A stretch of 30,976 nucleotides of DNA from Verrucomicrobiota bacterium (GCA_023428915.1 JAEYWL010000125.1:1-30976), one strand, 5' to 3'. Shown: positions 13,830-22,063, counted from the first letter of the stretch. Notes: generated from the sequence alone by a model not told the origin. Numbers and translations are program-made.

Positions 13830-15588
13830 CTGACTTTTCCTCTTGATAAATCGCATTTATGAGATGCTGGTATTTTTTCTCCACCACATCGCGAATGAGC
13901 TTCATGGATGGGGTAAGCTCGCCAGTTTCTATGCTCAAGTTATGGTCTATAAAGCGATAGTCGCGAATTTTCTCCCAATAGTTGAGATGCTCATTGACCC
14001 TGGAAATGAGCCGCTCCATCTCGCTTTTTATGAAATCCCCTTCTAAAAATTCATGATCGCTAATATATTCCTGGCCTTTACTAGCTTTCAAGACCTTCAA
14101 AACCTCAAAATCCGGCACTAACAGGCATGATACAAATTTCCTCTGCTCTGCAATCACCATTGCCATATCAATAAATGGCGCTTTACATAATTCCTGCTCA
14201 ATAGGAATAGGGGCAATTATTTCCCCTGTTGAAGTTTTTACAAGGTCTTTTATGCGGCCAATGATTTTTACATAACCCTCTTCATCAATCACCCCCTTAT
14301 CGCCTGTATGCAACCAGCCCTCGCTGTCAATAGTCTGTGCAGTGAGCTCAGGGTTTTTGTAATACTCCTTCATGACCAGGGAGCCTTTAACCAGCAGCTC
14401 TCCTTCCGGACTTGTTTTAACCTGCAAATTGCCAATGGGCTTGCCTATGCTGCCGATTTTAATTTTGAGTGGATTTACAGTAACCGGGCAAGCCTCTGTT
14501 AATCCCCATCCCTCATATACGGGAACGCCAATATCGACAAAGAAGTGGTATAGGTGCGGATTTAAAGGGGCGCCTCCGCTAACCAGCACGCGCAATTTTC
14601 CTCCCAAGGCCTTCCTTAATGCAGAGTAAACTAGTACTTCAGCTAAAGGATGAAACAGGTTTTTCCAGATCGTTTTCTCTTCTTTGTTTGCCATGTCAAA
14701 CGCCCAATTCCCAATAGCGCGCTTCATATGGCCGGCAAGCTCTACTTTGGCTACCATTTTAGCATAAACTTTCTCCAGCAGCCTTGGCACTACAATCATA
14801 ATTGTCGGATGGATCTCTTGGCAAACGCCCCCAATATTTTTCAAATCATTGTAATAATAACAGCTGATCCCCCCGCCCATCATGACAAAATTAAAGGTAC
14901 GGGCAAACACATGGGCTAATGGCAGAACGCTTAAATAAACATCTTTATTCTCATCCCAATTAAAGATATCCGTATGCAGCAATGAAAAAAGAGACTCATG
15001 CGTATGTACAGCTCCTTTCGGCACTCCTGTACTGCCGCTTGTATAGATAATAGTGGCCATGTCGCTTGGTTGAATGGAGTCCAGCAAACGCTCATAAGCA
15101 TCCGGCTGCTCATTCAGCATTTGCCTCCCTAGTTCTATGATGTCATTAAATTTCAGAGTATCCGGCTGCGGTTCATTCTCCAGGCTAATACCAATCCGAA
15201 GCAAGTTTTTATACTGTTTAAAACGTTCCCATTGTTCTTGACCTGCTACAAAGGCTATTTTTACTTCAGCCTGTGTGATTTCAAAAAGAAAATTTTCAGA
15301 AGAAATATTGGCAAATAGCGCAACAGTTACCCCGCCGGCTGCCATAATTGCCATGTCTGCTATCGTCCAATTAGATGAAGGCAAAGCAATAATGCCTACC
15401 CTATCCCCCTTCTTGACGCCTAATTTCACTAAGCCCAAAGCAAGCAGCTTTACCTGCTCAAGGAATTCTTGAGTTGATAAAGATTCCCATGCCCCATTTT
15501 TAACGGAGTTAAGTGCTTTAGGATTACGATAGAGCCTATCTATTTCCTTTATGAAGCCGCTAATCGTGTGTACTTGCTGCATCACCAT
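13804..15588 (-). CDS. fadD: Long-chain acyl-CoA synthetase (AMP-forming)
   Basis: A 594-residue adenylate-forming enzyme that activates fatty acids with ATP and CoA, probably at the inner face of the membrane. The P-loop-like motif is TIIYTSGSTGVPKGAVHTHE. Later motifs are YEGWGLTEACP, WLHTGDKGVIDEEGY and the hinge GRIKDLVKTSTGEIIAP. Length and motif spacing fit the approximately 600-residue long-chain (FAA1-like) subclass. An in-frame GTG at 15633 would add 15 residues, but the ATG at 15588 has AGGTAGGT upstream and is preferred. It sits between the acyl-CoA dehydrogenase and thiolase genes, consistent with the first committed step of the same pathway. Confidence 0.9.
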   Translation of the reverse strand: MVMQQVHTISGFIKEIDRLYRNPKALNSVKNGAWESLSTQEFLEQVKLLALGLVKLGVKKGDRVGIIALPSSNWTIADMAIMAAGGVTVALFANISSENFLFEITQAEVKIAFVAGQEQWERFKQYKNLLRIGISLENEPQPDTLKFNDIIELGRQMLNEQPDAYERLLDSIQPSDMATIIYTSGSTGVPKGAVHTHESLFSLLHTDIFNWDENKDVYLSVLPLAHVFARTFNFVMMGGGISCYYYNDLKNIGGVCQEIHPTIMIVVPRLLEKVYAKMVAKVELAGHMKRAIGNWAFDMANKEEKTIWKNLFHPLAEVLVYSALRKALGGKLRVLVSGGAPLNPHLYHFFVDIGVPVYEGWGLTEACPVTVNPLKIKIGSIGKPIGNLQVKTSPEGELLVKGSLVMKEYYKNPELTAQTIDSEGWLHTGDKGVIDEEGYVKIIGRIKDLVKTSTGEIIAPIPIEQELCKAPFIDMAMVIAEQRKFVSCLLVPDFEVLKVLKASKGQEYISDHEFLEGDFIKSEMERLISRVNEHLNYWEKIRDYRFIDHNLSIETGELTPSMKLIRDVVEKKYQHLINAIYQEEKSDERAYSDS

Positions 15589-15644
15589 AATACTACCTAC
15601 CTTAAGAGGATGTTCAAAAACTTCTATAGCCACATTTGAGGTTA

Positions 15645-17564
15645 TTAGTTATTAGGGCCCATCCATTCCACACCATTTTCCAGCCAGCGGAACTCTTTAT
15701 TAATCACTTTTTCAGCCAAGGCATCTGCTTTGCGGTCATCATTATCGCTTATGCCTTTAAACCTGTCTTCAATACGCCTCCTTGCTATCCAGCAAAAATA
15801 ATCAGCCAGTTCTATGGGGGAAGCGTCTCCATTTTTCTGGTCGCGCAGCATAGCTGCATAAGAACAGGCAGCAGACATGACAAATAAATCTGTGCCGATT
15901 TCCATCAACCTGCCCAGCAGCATCTGCTGCAGCTCAAGTTTTTGCTGGTGCTTAATAATGGCATCAAAAAGCATGCCAGCCATTTTATGGGAAGCTCGGC
16001 TGATATACTGAAAATGCTGCTCCAAGGGTTTTAACTCAGGAAACCTTGGGTTATCCAAGAAGCCAAACTTTTGTTTCGGGTACCATAAGGTATAAAAACC
16101 CAGAGCCTTAAAGAAGGCTTTTGCCTTTTCTCCAAAAGAACTTTTTTTATTTAGAAGGGGGGCTGCCCGATTTAAATGAGGGTCCATGGCCTCGCGGGCA
16201 AGGAATAGTTTCATAATCTCCGAAGAGCCTTCCAGGATCATGTTGACGCGGCAATCGCGCATCACCCTCTCAACCGGATAAGGCACTTCTCCCCTGGCTT
16301 TTAATGAACGTCCTTTTTCAAAACCCCTTCCGCCTCGCAGCTGCATGGTCATATCGACAATTTTCCAAAGGGCCTCTGAAGAAAAAAGCTTTGCCATGGC
16401 CGCTTCGATGCGAATATCCATATTTTTCTTATCCGCCCAATAACAGGTGAGCCAAGTAATCGCTTCCATGGCAAACGTTGTTGACGCAATGAAGGCCAAT
16501 TTTTCCCGTCCAGCCTCATGCAATCCTACAGGCATTCCCCATTGCACTCTTTCGGCCCCCCAACGCCTGGCAATCGAAAGGCATTGTTTTGCTGCACCCA
16601 GGGAAGCAGCCGGCAGCGTTAATCTGCCCACATTAATTGTGCCTAAAGCCAAGGCCAAGCCCCTGCCTTCGTCCCAAAGTAAATTTTCTTTGGGGATCTT
16701 TACATTAGTAAATTCCAGTAAACCATTATAGATACCGCCTAACCCCATAAACTCGCAGCGATGCAAGACTTTGACCCCTTCGCTTTTCATATCCAAAATA
16801 AAAGCGCTGATCTGTTTTTTCTCTTTGCCTTTGACAATTTTTGGAGCCGTTTTAGCCATAACCACAATGATGCTTGCTATCGTGCCATTCGTGCACCATA
16901 GTTTTTTTCCATTCAGTATATAATGGCTGCCATCTTCTGAAAGTTTGGCCTCGCAAGACATTTGGGCGGGATCAGAACCTACATCAGGCTCTGTCAAAGC
17001 AAAGGCGGATATTTTACCTGTGCGAAATAGAGGTAAAAACTTCTTTTTCTGCTCCTCAGTGCCATACATAAGCAATGGCTGGGGCACGCCAATGGATTGA
17101 TGGGCAGAAATAAGCACAGCGGTAGAGCCGCAATAAGAAGCCACCCGCATCACTAAGCGGTCGTAATTTGTCTGTGAAAATCCCAAACCGCCGTATTCTT
17201 TAGGAATTTTAAGGGCAAAAATGCCCATTTTCCCCATTTCAGCGATTACCGGTTCTGGAATAGTTCTCGTAGCATCAACCTCTTCAGGATCTAAATTCTT
17301 AGTTAAAAAATCCATGAGCTTTTCGATCACTTCATCACCGATCCGCTTATCTTCTTCAGACTGGACAGGAAATGGATAAAGCAATTCCGGCTTAAACACT
17401 CCCATAAAGAGCTCGCCGCCAAAAGTAGGGTGTTTGTATTCTTTCTGGCGTGCTTCCTCAGCCACTTCTAAAGCTTGCCTTTTTTCTTTATTTTCTCCTG
17501 CAGCATCTAAAAACACTGATTCATCGTGAGTTTCTTTAGGTGGATCCTTAAGCGTAGTTCCCAT
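15645..17564 (-). CDS. fadE: Acyl-CoA dehydrogenase (long-chain type)
   Basis: A 639-residue FAD-dependent enzyme introducing the alpha-beta double bond in acyl-CoA. The FAD and substrate signatures are FALTEPDVGSDPAQ, KLWCTNGTIASI, QLRGGRGFEKGR and MRDCRVNMILEGSSEIMKLF; the Glu in ILEGSSEI is at the expected catalytic-base position. After the ACAD core (about residues 70-470) there is a helical C-terminal extension of about 170 residues, as in very-long-chain ACAD/ACAD9-like enzymes. The ATG follows AGCGAGGTAATC. It is the first gene of the fad operon; an extended -10 (TGGTATAAT) lies on the minus strand about 120 nt upstream. No electron-transfer flavoprotein gene is in view. Confidence 0.9.
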   Translation of the reverse strand: MGTTLKDPPKETHDESVFLDAAGENKEKRQALEVAEEARQKEYKHPTFGGELFMGVFKPELLYPFPVQSEEDKRIGDEVIEKLMDFLTKNLDPEEVDATRTIPEPVIAEMGKMGIFALKIPKEYGGLGFSQTNYDRLVMRVASYCGSTAVLISAHQSIGVPQPLLMYGTEEQKKKFLPLFRTGKISAFALTEPDVGSDPAQMSCEAKLSEDGSHYILNGKKLWCTNGTIASIIVVMAKTAPKIVKGKEKKQISAFILDMKSEGVKVLHRCEFMGLGGIYNGLLEFTNVKIPKENLLWDEGRGLALALGTINVGRLTLPAASLGAAKQCLSIARRWGAERVQWGMPVGLHEAGREKLAFIASTTFAMEAITWLTCYWADKKNMDIRIEAAMAKLFSSEALWKIVDMTMQLRGGRGFEKGRSLKARGEVPYPVERVMRDCRVNMILEGSSEIMKLFLAREAMDPHLNRAAPLLNKKSSFGEKAKAFFKALGFYTLWYPKQKFGFLDNPRFPELKPLEQHFQYISRASHKMAGMLFDAIIKHQQKLELQQMLLGRLMEIGTDLFVMSAACSYAAMLRDQKNGDASPIELADYFCWIARRRIEDRFKGISDNDDRKADALAEKVINKEFRWLENGVEWMGPNN

Positions 17565-17682
17565 GATTACCTCGCTTTAATGCATAGATTTTTAAATAAA
17601 ATTCTATGCCTTTAATCCTGGATTGTCTTTTGTTTGTAAAGAAAATTTATACGAGCACTTTGGGCTGACATTTTTTATTTTA

Positions 17683-17691
17683 ATTATACCA
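17683..17691 (-). promoter_or_regulatory. Possible extended -10 of the fad operon promoter
   Basis: On the minus strand this reads TGGTATAAT, an extended -10 box with no good -35 at 16-18 nt. It is about 120 nt upstream of the acyl-CoA dehydrogenase ATG, in the 262-bp divergent gap shared with trxB. I see no clear operator palindrome. Confidence 0.3.
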
Positions 17692-17764
17692 CAAATTAAT
17701 TTAATTACATGGTGCTATTGTTTATAATAAAAGTAGTTGCAAATCATTCATTTGTTTCATTTTC

Positions 17765-17793
17765 TTGGAATTTAATCATAAAAAAGGTAAAAT
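17765..17793 (+). promoter_or_regulatory. Predicted promoter of trxB
   Basis: TTGGAA (17765-17770) and TAAAAT (17788-17793) are separated by 17 nt. The gene starts 33 nt further on with GAGGT 6 nt before the ATG. Confidence 0.5.
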
Positions 17794-17826
17794 GAAATTT
17801 CAATTTAAGAGTTTTGAGGTACTTTC

Positions 17827-18780
17827 ATGGAAAAAAAACACACGAAACTGGCGATAATCGGCTCTGGACCTTCAGGTTATACGGCAGCACTTTATGCAGC
17901 TCGGGCAAATCTAAAACCGGTGCTTTTCGAAGGCTTCTACACAGGTACACCTGGCGGACAGTTAATGACTACTACTGAAGTTGAAAACTATCCCGGTTTT
18001 CCAGAAGGCATTACCGGCCCTGAATTAATGCACAAGTTCAAAGCACAAGCTGAAAGATTCGGAACCGAAATTATCACAGATGATGTTGTCAAGGTAGATT
18101 TTAGCAAGCGTCCATTTACTCTTATAAGCAATGTGGTCACCTACACAGCAGATGCAGTCATCATCAGCACAGGAGCCAATGCCAAACGCTTGGATATTGC
18201 AGGAACACGGGATGGGGAATTCTGGCAAAAAGGGGTAACTGCTTGCGCTGTTTGCGACGGGGCTATGCCCATTTTCCGCAATCGGCCCCTTTATGTAATT
18301 GGCGGCGGCGATACAGCTATGGAAGAAGCGATTTTTTTAACTAAATATGGCAGCAAAGTTTACATAGTCCATAGAAGAAATGAACTTAGAGCTTCCAAAA
18401 TTATGGCAGAAAGAGCTCTAATGCACCCTAAAATCGAAGTTCTCTGGGATAGCGTCATCACTAAAGTAGATGGAGCTGACAGCGTACAAAAAGTCAGCAT
18501 TAAAAACTTAGTTACAAATGAAGAGCATGAAGCTGAAGCTGCCGGGGTCTTTTTTGCAGTCGGCCATAAGCCAAACACCGATTTTTTGACAGGGCAAATA
18601 GAGCTGCTGGAAAACGGGTATATAAAAATAGAAAAAGGCACCTGTAAAACAAGCATAGAAGGTGTATTTGCCGCAGGCGACTGTCAAGACTTTATCTACA
18701 GGCAGGCGATCACAGCTGCCGGTTCCGGTTGCATGGCTTCCATGGAAGCTGAACGCTGGCTTTCCCACTTAGAAGCATAG
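17827..18780 (+). CDS. trxB: Thioredoxin reductase
   Basis: A 317-residue cytosolic flavoenzyme that reduces thioredoxin with NADPH. The FAD-binding motif GSGPSGYTAALYAARA is at the N-terminus, the redox-active disulfide is C140-A-V-C143 in CAVCDGA, and the NADPH-binding motif is VIGGGDTAMEEA. The C-terminal FAD motif is VFAAGDCQD. Length is standard for low-molecular-weight TrxB (about 310-320). The start follows GAGGT. In Chlamydia trachomatis I recall trxB (CT099) next to acpS (CT100). Here about 1.8 kb of accessory genes lies between them. Confidence 0.95.
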   Translation: MEKKHTKLAIIGSGPSGYTAALYAARANLKPVLFEGFYTGTPGGQLMTTTEVENYPGFPEGITGPELMHKFKAQAERFGTEIITDDVVKVDFSKRPFTLISNVVTYTADAVIISTGANAKRLDIAGTRDGEFWQKGVTACAVCDGAMPIFRNRPLYVIGGGDTAMEEAIFLTKYGSKVYIVHRRNELRASKIMAERALMHPKIEVLWDSVITKVDGADSVQKVSIKNLVTNEEHEAEAAGVFFAVGHKPNTDFLTGQIELLENGYIKIEKGTCKTSIEGVFAAGDCQDFIYRQAITAAGSGCMASMEAERWLSHLEA

Positions 18781-19620
18781 ATGGCGATGAAAAAAGCAGC
18801 AGCCGTTCTTCTATTCCTCGCACAGACCTGTCTGATCCAAGCGACGGAAGTTTCGCCTTGGTTTGGACAGGATTTGGAAATTGAAGCCCGAGTCAAAGAT
18901 CTCTATCGCCATTCCGATCGAATCGATATCGACAAAGATGAATCTATCGCCTATCATGCTGACAGCAATTTTCTCAATTTAGGGGCCAGCATGGCGGCCT
19001 TATCGGTCTGGAATATTGAACTGGAAGCTATTTTAGCCTCAACACGAGTCCAGACATTCAATTTTGACAATGGCCGTCTGACTTTAAGCCACCTTTTTTT
19101 GAACGACAATGTCAATGACCCAGTCAGCTTGGCAGCAGGCGTCACAATTTCAGGCGTCAGCGCCAGCGCCTTAAGAGACCCGAACTCTATTCATCACGGC
19201 CGCTGGGAATTTTACGGCCATGCTTCTGTTGGAAAACAGTGGTTATGTAAAGAATTTTGGACCTCGCGCATTTGGGGTGAAGCCGGCGTGGGCATTGCAG
19301 ACCGCGGCTCCCCTTGGATGCAGGCTCATGTTGAATACGAAAAAAATCTTTGCGATCTTCAACAATACGGGTGCTATTTGGAAGCGCGCTGGGGGTTTGG
19401 CAACCACCCCTTCCCTGCCCTTTCCTCTTTTTATGGTTATAGCAACCTGCGCTATCAACTTTACGAAGTTGGAGTAAAGTATGCCCGTCAATTCGAATGC
19501 ATCGGCAAATTGACCTTTGAATACAATTACCGCTTTTACGCCCGTAACACCCTGGAAAACTGCCATACCCTAGCCCTCACCTGGATGTTTCCGGTGAACC
19601 CGTTGCAAGTAGCCTATTAA
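18781..19620 (+). CDS. Predicted outer-membrane beta-barrel protein, unknown function
   Basis: A 279-residue protein with a signal peptide (KKAAAVLLFLAQTCLIQA, cleavage probably near residue 22). The mature part alternates polar and aromatic/hydrophobic residues in many short amphipathic strands, such as WEFYGHASVGKQW, WTSRIWGEAGVGI and GYSNLRYQLYEVGVKYARQF. It ends in a tyrosine (LQVAY). These features suggest an outer-membrane barrel of about 12 strands. It starts directly after the trxB stop (ATG at 18781, or 18787), so it may be co-transcribed. Several cysteines in the mature region would fit the disulfide-linked chlamydial envelope. I recognise no family; a porin or surface protein is inference. 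Confidence 0.6.
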   Translation: MAMKKAAAVLLFLAQTCLIQATEVSPWFGQDLEIEARVKDLYRHSDRIDIDKDESIAYHADSNFLNLGASMAALSVWNIELEAILASTRVQTFNFDNGRLTLSHLFLNDNVNDPVSLAAGVTISGVSASALRDPNSIHHGRWEFYGHASVGKQWLCKEFWTSRIWGEAGVGIADRGSPWMQAHVEYEKNLCDLQQYGCYLEARWGFGNHPFPALSSFYGYSNLRYQLYEVGVKYARQFECIGKLTFEYNYRFYARNTLENCHTLALTWMFPVNPLQVAY

Positions 19621-19705
19621 GCAAAAAAACAGAAGCTAAGACAAGTTTGGGTAGCAATCAGGGTCTAAGACGAAAAGTTTTTACATTAAGAAAGCAGTTC
19701 TTTGT

Positions 19706-20029
19706 TTAAGCAACAAACTTTTGGAGCATCTTCATGATGTAGTTATTAAGGCTTTCGCCGTGAATTTGCGCAGCAATAGATAGCTTTGCATGCAGTTCTG
19801 GAGGAATGCGTAAATTAAATTTTCCGGAGAATGGCCTATCGGGTTCCTCACCTCTTTCTGCGCAAAAAGCTAGATAGTCGTCAACTGAATCTTTAAAAGA
19901 TTGTTCGATTTCCTCAACACTTGTTCCTTGAAAGGTAACCACATCTTTAATACCAAGTACTTCTCCGTGGAAGATCTTGGCTTCATCGTCATACTCAACA
20001 TGGCCCGTATAACCTTTATATTTCATCAT
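19706..20029 (-). CDS. hicB: HicB-family antitoxin
   Basis: A 107-residue antitoxin. The N-terminal part (KYKGYTGHVEYDDEAKIFHG and VVTFQGTSVEEIEQSFKDSV) is the partial RNase-H-like HicB fold that covers the toxin. The C-terminal part (SGKFNLRIPPELHAKLSIAA to SLNNYIMKMLQ) is a ribbon-helix-helix DNA-binding domain for autoregulation. The frame runs open to 20122, but I place the start at ATG 20029, 7 nt after GGGGGTG. This ATG overlaps the stop of the repaired hicA by 4 nt (ATGA), the usual hicAB coupling. The gene is intact while hicA is frameshifted. Confidence 0.88.
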   Translation of the reverse strand: MMKYKGYTGHVEYDDEAKIFHGEVLGIKDVVTFQGTSVEEIEQSFKDSVDDYLAFCAERGEEPDRPFSGKFNLRIPPELHAKLSIAAQIHGESLNNYIMKMLQKFVA

Positions 20030-20279
20030 GGCTTCACCCCCGCATTTTCTAAGAAACGACGTACAGATACCAACGCTCCTTATCAGTCTCTTTCTTTGGA
20101 TGGGGACGATGGAAAGTTGCACGTATCCCGTTTAAGGCAAATCGCACCCGTGATCCCTGGCCTTCTATAACTTCTGCATTTAGATACAACATTAAAGCCT
20201 CCACATCCTTCCAAACCACATTAGATTGGACTGGTTGTTTAAAGATCGATTCAAGTGTACGTTGATGTTTCTTATTCAC
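20026..20279 (-). pseudogene. hicA: HicA-family mRNA interferase toxin with one-base frameshift
   Basis: The fragment reads NKKHQRTLESIFKQPV, then VVWKDVEALMLYL, GSRVRFALNG and RATFHRPHPKKETDK. This is a clear HicA dsRBD-like fold including the conserved catalytic His of the FHRPHP motif. After KKETDK the frame goes into ERWYLYVVS and stops near 20049. Adding one G in the GG at 20078-20079 restores GALVSVRRFLENAGVKP and a TGA at 20026-20028 overlapping hicB. The repaired gene has 84 codons plus stop from a GTG at 20279; an upstream ATG near 20336 is the alternative start. The lost C-terminal helix belongs to the fold, so the protein is probably inactive, unless this is a base-calling error. 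Confidence 0.88.
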
Positions 20280-20479
20280 AATTGCAATAGTACCAAAATC
20301 TAGTATTACTATCAATAGACGTCTTGCATAATTCATTTCCTTGTCCGTGCCCGTGCCCAAAATAATCAAAATTTTTTTTACAAAATTCAATTTTTCTGCA
20401 TAAACTTTTAATTTTCAAAATCTTCGGTCGTATATGCAAACGAGTAAGAAATAGAAATAATGGTCAAAAAAAATACTAT

Positions 20480-20556
20480 TAGACATCTTTCAAAACCCCA
20501 TTTAGTCGCTAAAATTGCCCTTTTTTGCAACCAAAGCGAGTTTTGAAAAATGTCTA
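20480..20556. mobile_element. 77-bp MITE-like element with 17-bp terminal inverted repeats
   Basis: TAGACATCTTTCAAAAC (20480-20496) and GTTTTGAAAAATGTCTA (20540-20556) are inverted copies with one mismatch. The ends are TA dinucleotides, as expected for IS630/Tc1-mariner-type insertion with TA duplication. The 43-bp centre has no coding potential. It lies in the 192-bp gap between hicA and acpS; a 61-codon ORF across it is probably spurious. No transposase is in the window, so the family is inferred. Confidence 0.6.
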
Positions 20557-20582
20557 TTCTGGAAAAAAGAAGAGAGACACTC

Positions 20583-20954
20583 TTAAGAGTCAAGCCAGAT
20601 GGCAGTAGCGGTGGCGTATTCCTGGCAGTGGCTCATCGTCACTAAAATGCGAGGATCATCGAATCTTTGGGCTAATTGCTCTGAAAGGATCACTTGCGGT
20701 TTGCCGAGAGGATCGTTGAGGATTTCGATATCTTGCCAGCCGATGCCCTCTCGAAATCCTGTGCCAAGGGCTTTTACGACAGCCTCTTTTGCGGCAAAGC
20801 GTGCAGCATAGGGACGGGCTTTTTTATGGTGGGTTTCGCAATAGTCTTGTTCTGCTTGAGTATAAATCCGGCGGAGGAATTTTTCACCATAGAGGACAAT
20901 ATTCCTTTCAATGCGCCGGATCTCAACGATATCAATACCTAACCCTTTTATCAT
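20583..20954 (-). CDS. acpS: Holo-[acyl-carrier-protein] synthase
   Basis: A 123-residue phosphopantetheinyl transferase that converts apo-ACP to holo-ACP using CoA, required for fatty-acid synthesis. Motifs are GLGIDIVEIRRIE (first metal-binding Asp), FAAKEAVVKALGTG (catalytic Glu and Lys) and VTMSHCQEYATATA near the C-terminus. Length is typical (about 120-126). Its ATG shares one base with the stop of the PIN-TRAM gene (TAATG), so the two are an operon. The neighbouring MITE-like element and hicAB pair lie directly downstream. Confidence 0.95.
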   Translation of the reverse strand: MIKGLGIDIVEIRRIERNIVLYGEKFLRRIYTQAEQDYCETHHKKARPYAARFAAKEAVVKALGTGFREGIGWQDIEILNDPLGKPQVILSEQLAQRFDDPRILVTMSHCQEYATATAIWLDS

Positions 20955-22063
20955 TAAAGAGCAAAGTAGTTTTTGTGTGCGCTTTCCATATTTGCCACAG
21001 TTTGGGCAAATTCCCTCTCTGTCATAGGCGGGGCATCAGCAGCATTGCAGAAAATCATACGGCCTGAGGAAGTATGCTTTACTGAGAGCACCTGGGCTTT
21101 AATATTTTCGCCAATGTACTCTGCACCGCCATTTACGACAACCATTGTTCCATCATCTAAATAGCCCACACCCTGACGAGGTTCTTTGCCATAACGCTGT
21201 ACTTTGATAGTAATGTGTTCGCCAGCCTGGGAAAGAGGTTTAAGAGCATTGGCTAAAGTATGCAAATTAATGATTCTAATCCCTTCAGCCGATTCAATGG
21301 AAGATTGCTGGATGCGATTAATATCTGAAGTAATGATATTGGCATCGAGCATCCTTGAAAGACGGATCAGCTTAGCGGTTTGATCCTTAATTTCCGGAAA
21401 ATCGGTATCTGAATAACGCATATCAAGGGTCGGTATGCTTTCCAGGCGCTTTACAACATCTAAGGTGCGTCTTGCTCTGGATTTAACATTCTCATCGGCA
21501 GCCTCTAATTGCACATACAGTTCTTTGAGGGCAAATCGGGGGATGATCAGTTGGTGGTCAACTAAACCCGAAGCGGCTAAATCAATAATGCGCGAATCGG
21601 TCAAAATGGCAGGATCTAAAACTATATCTTTCTTTTTCTGGCTTGCCGCTTTGAATTTCACAAATGGAATAGTGATATACAGCTCCTCAGCTGTCCGGGC
21701 TGTCATTACCATCGCTAAATATAGAGAAACCAGATAAGTCACCAAGTGTAATATGCCAGTAGCGGCAGCAGCCACAGGTACAGGGCTTAAGGCTAGTAAA
21801 CCATCTAAAGCAAAAATAATAGCCTGGCTCATTAGAAAACCGCAAAACAAACCTAAGGTTACGAGGTTGAATGTGCGGAGATTAAATTTTTTAAAGACTG
21901 ACTCGCAAACTAATAAGCCTCCCCAGCATACCGCTCCTAATACTAGACCAAGAATAGCATTTACTACCGGTCCGAATGAAAAAGTGGAAACCGCCAGCGC
22001 CGTGCCCAGAAGTAAAGAGATAAAAAGAGCAAAAATTCTAATAAAAGCCAATGTACTATTCAT
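20954..22063 (-). CDS. PIN-TRAM domain membrane protein (YacL-like)
   Basis: A 369-residue protein with about four N-terminal transmembrane helices (residues 1 to about 125), then a PIN-like nuclease domain and a C-terminal TRAM domain. The PIN part shows VLDPAILTDSRIIDLAASG, FALKELYVQLEAADENVKSR and ANIITSDINRI, with acidic residues at the usual metal-binding positions. The TRAM part is GVGYLDDGTMVVVNGGAEYI to QVLSVKHTSSGRMIF. This is the layout of Bacillus YacL-type proteins, presumed RNA-acting but of unsettled function. It is translationally coupled to acpS downstream. The family call is good; the biological role is unknown. Confidence 0.82.
   Translation of the reverse strand: MNSTLAFIRIFALFISLLLGTALAVSTFSFGPVVNAILGLVLGAVCWGGLLVCESVFKKFNLRTFNLVTLGLFCGFLMSQAIIFALDGLLALSPVPVAAAATGILHLVTYLVSLYLAMVMTARTAEELYITIPFVKFKAASQKKKDIVLDPAILTDSRIIDLAASGLVDHQLIIPRFALKELYVQLEAADENVKSRARRTLDVVKRLESIPTLDMRYSDTDFPEIKDQTAKLIRLSRMLDANIITSDINRIQQSSIESAEGIRIINLHTLANALKPLSQAGEHITIKVQRYGKEPRQGVGYLDDGTMVVVNGGAEYIGENIKAQVLSVKHTSSGRMIFCNAADAPPMTEREFAQTVANMESAHKNYFAL

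Noticed and set aside
18508..18768. Minus-strand ORFs inside trxB
   Set aside because: They lie entirely opposite a textbook trxB with complete active-site motifs and have no start signals.
20579..20590. Perfect 12-bp palindrome ACTCTTAAGAGT at the acpS stop
   Set aside because: Too short and without a T-run or loop; a single short palindrome overlapping a stop codon can occur by chance.
20408..20593. 61-codon minus-strand ORF between hicA and acpS
   Set aside because: It runs through the inverted-repeat element and overlaps the acpS stop, has no ribosome binding site, and is best explained as chance reading of a MITE-like sequence.
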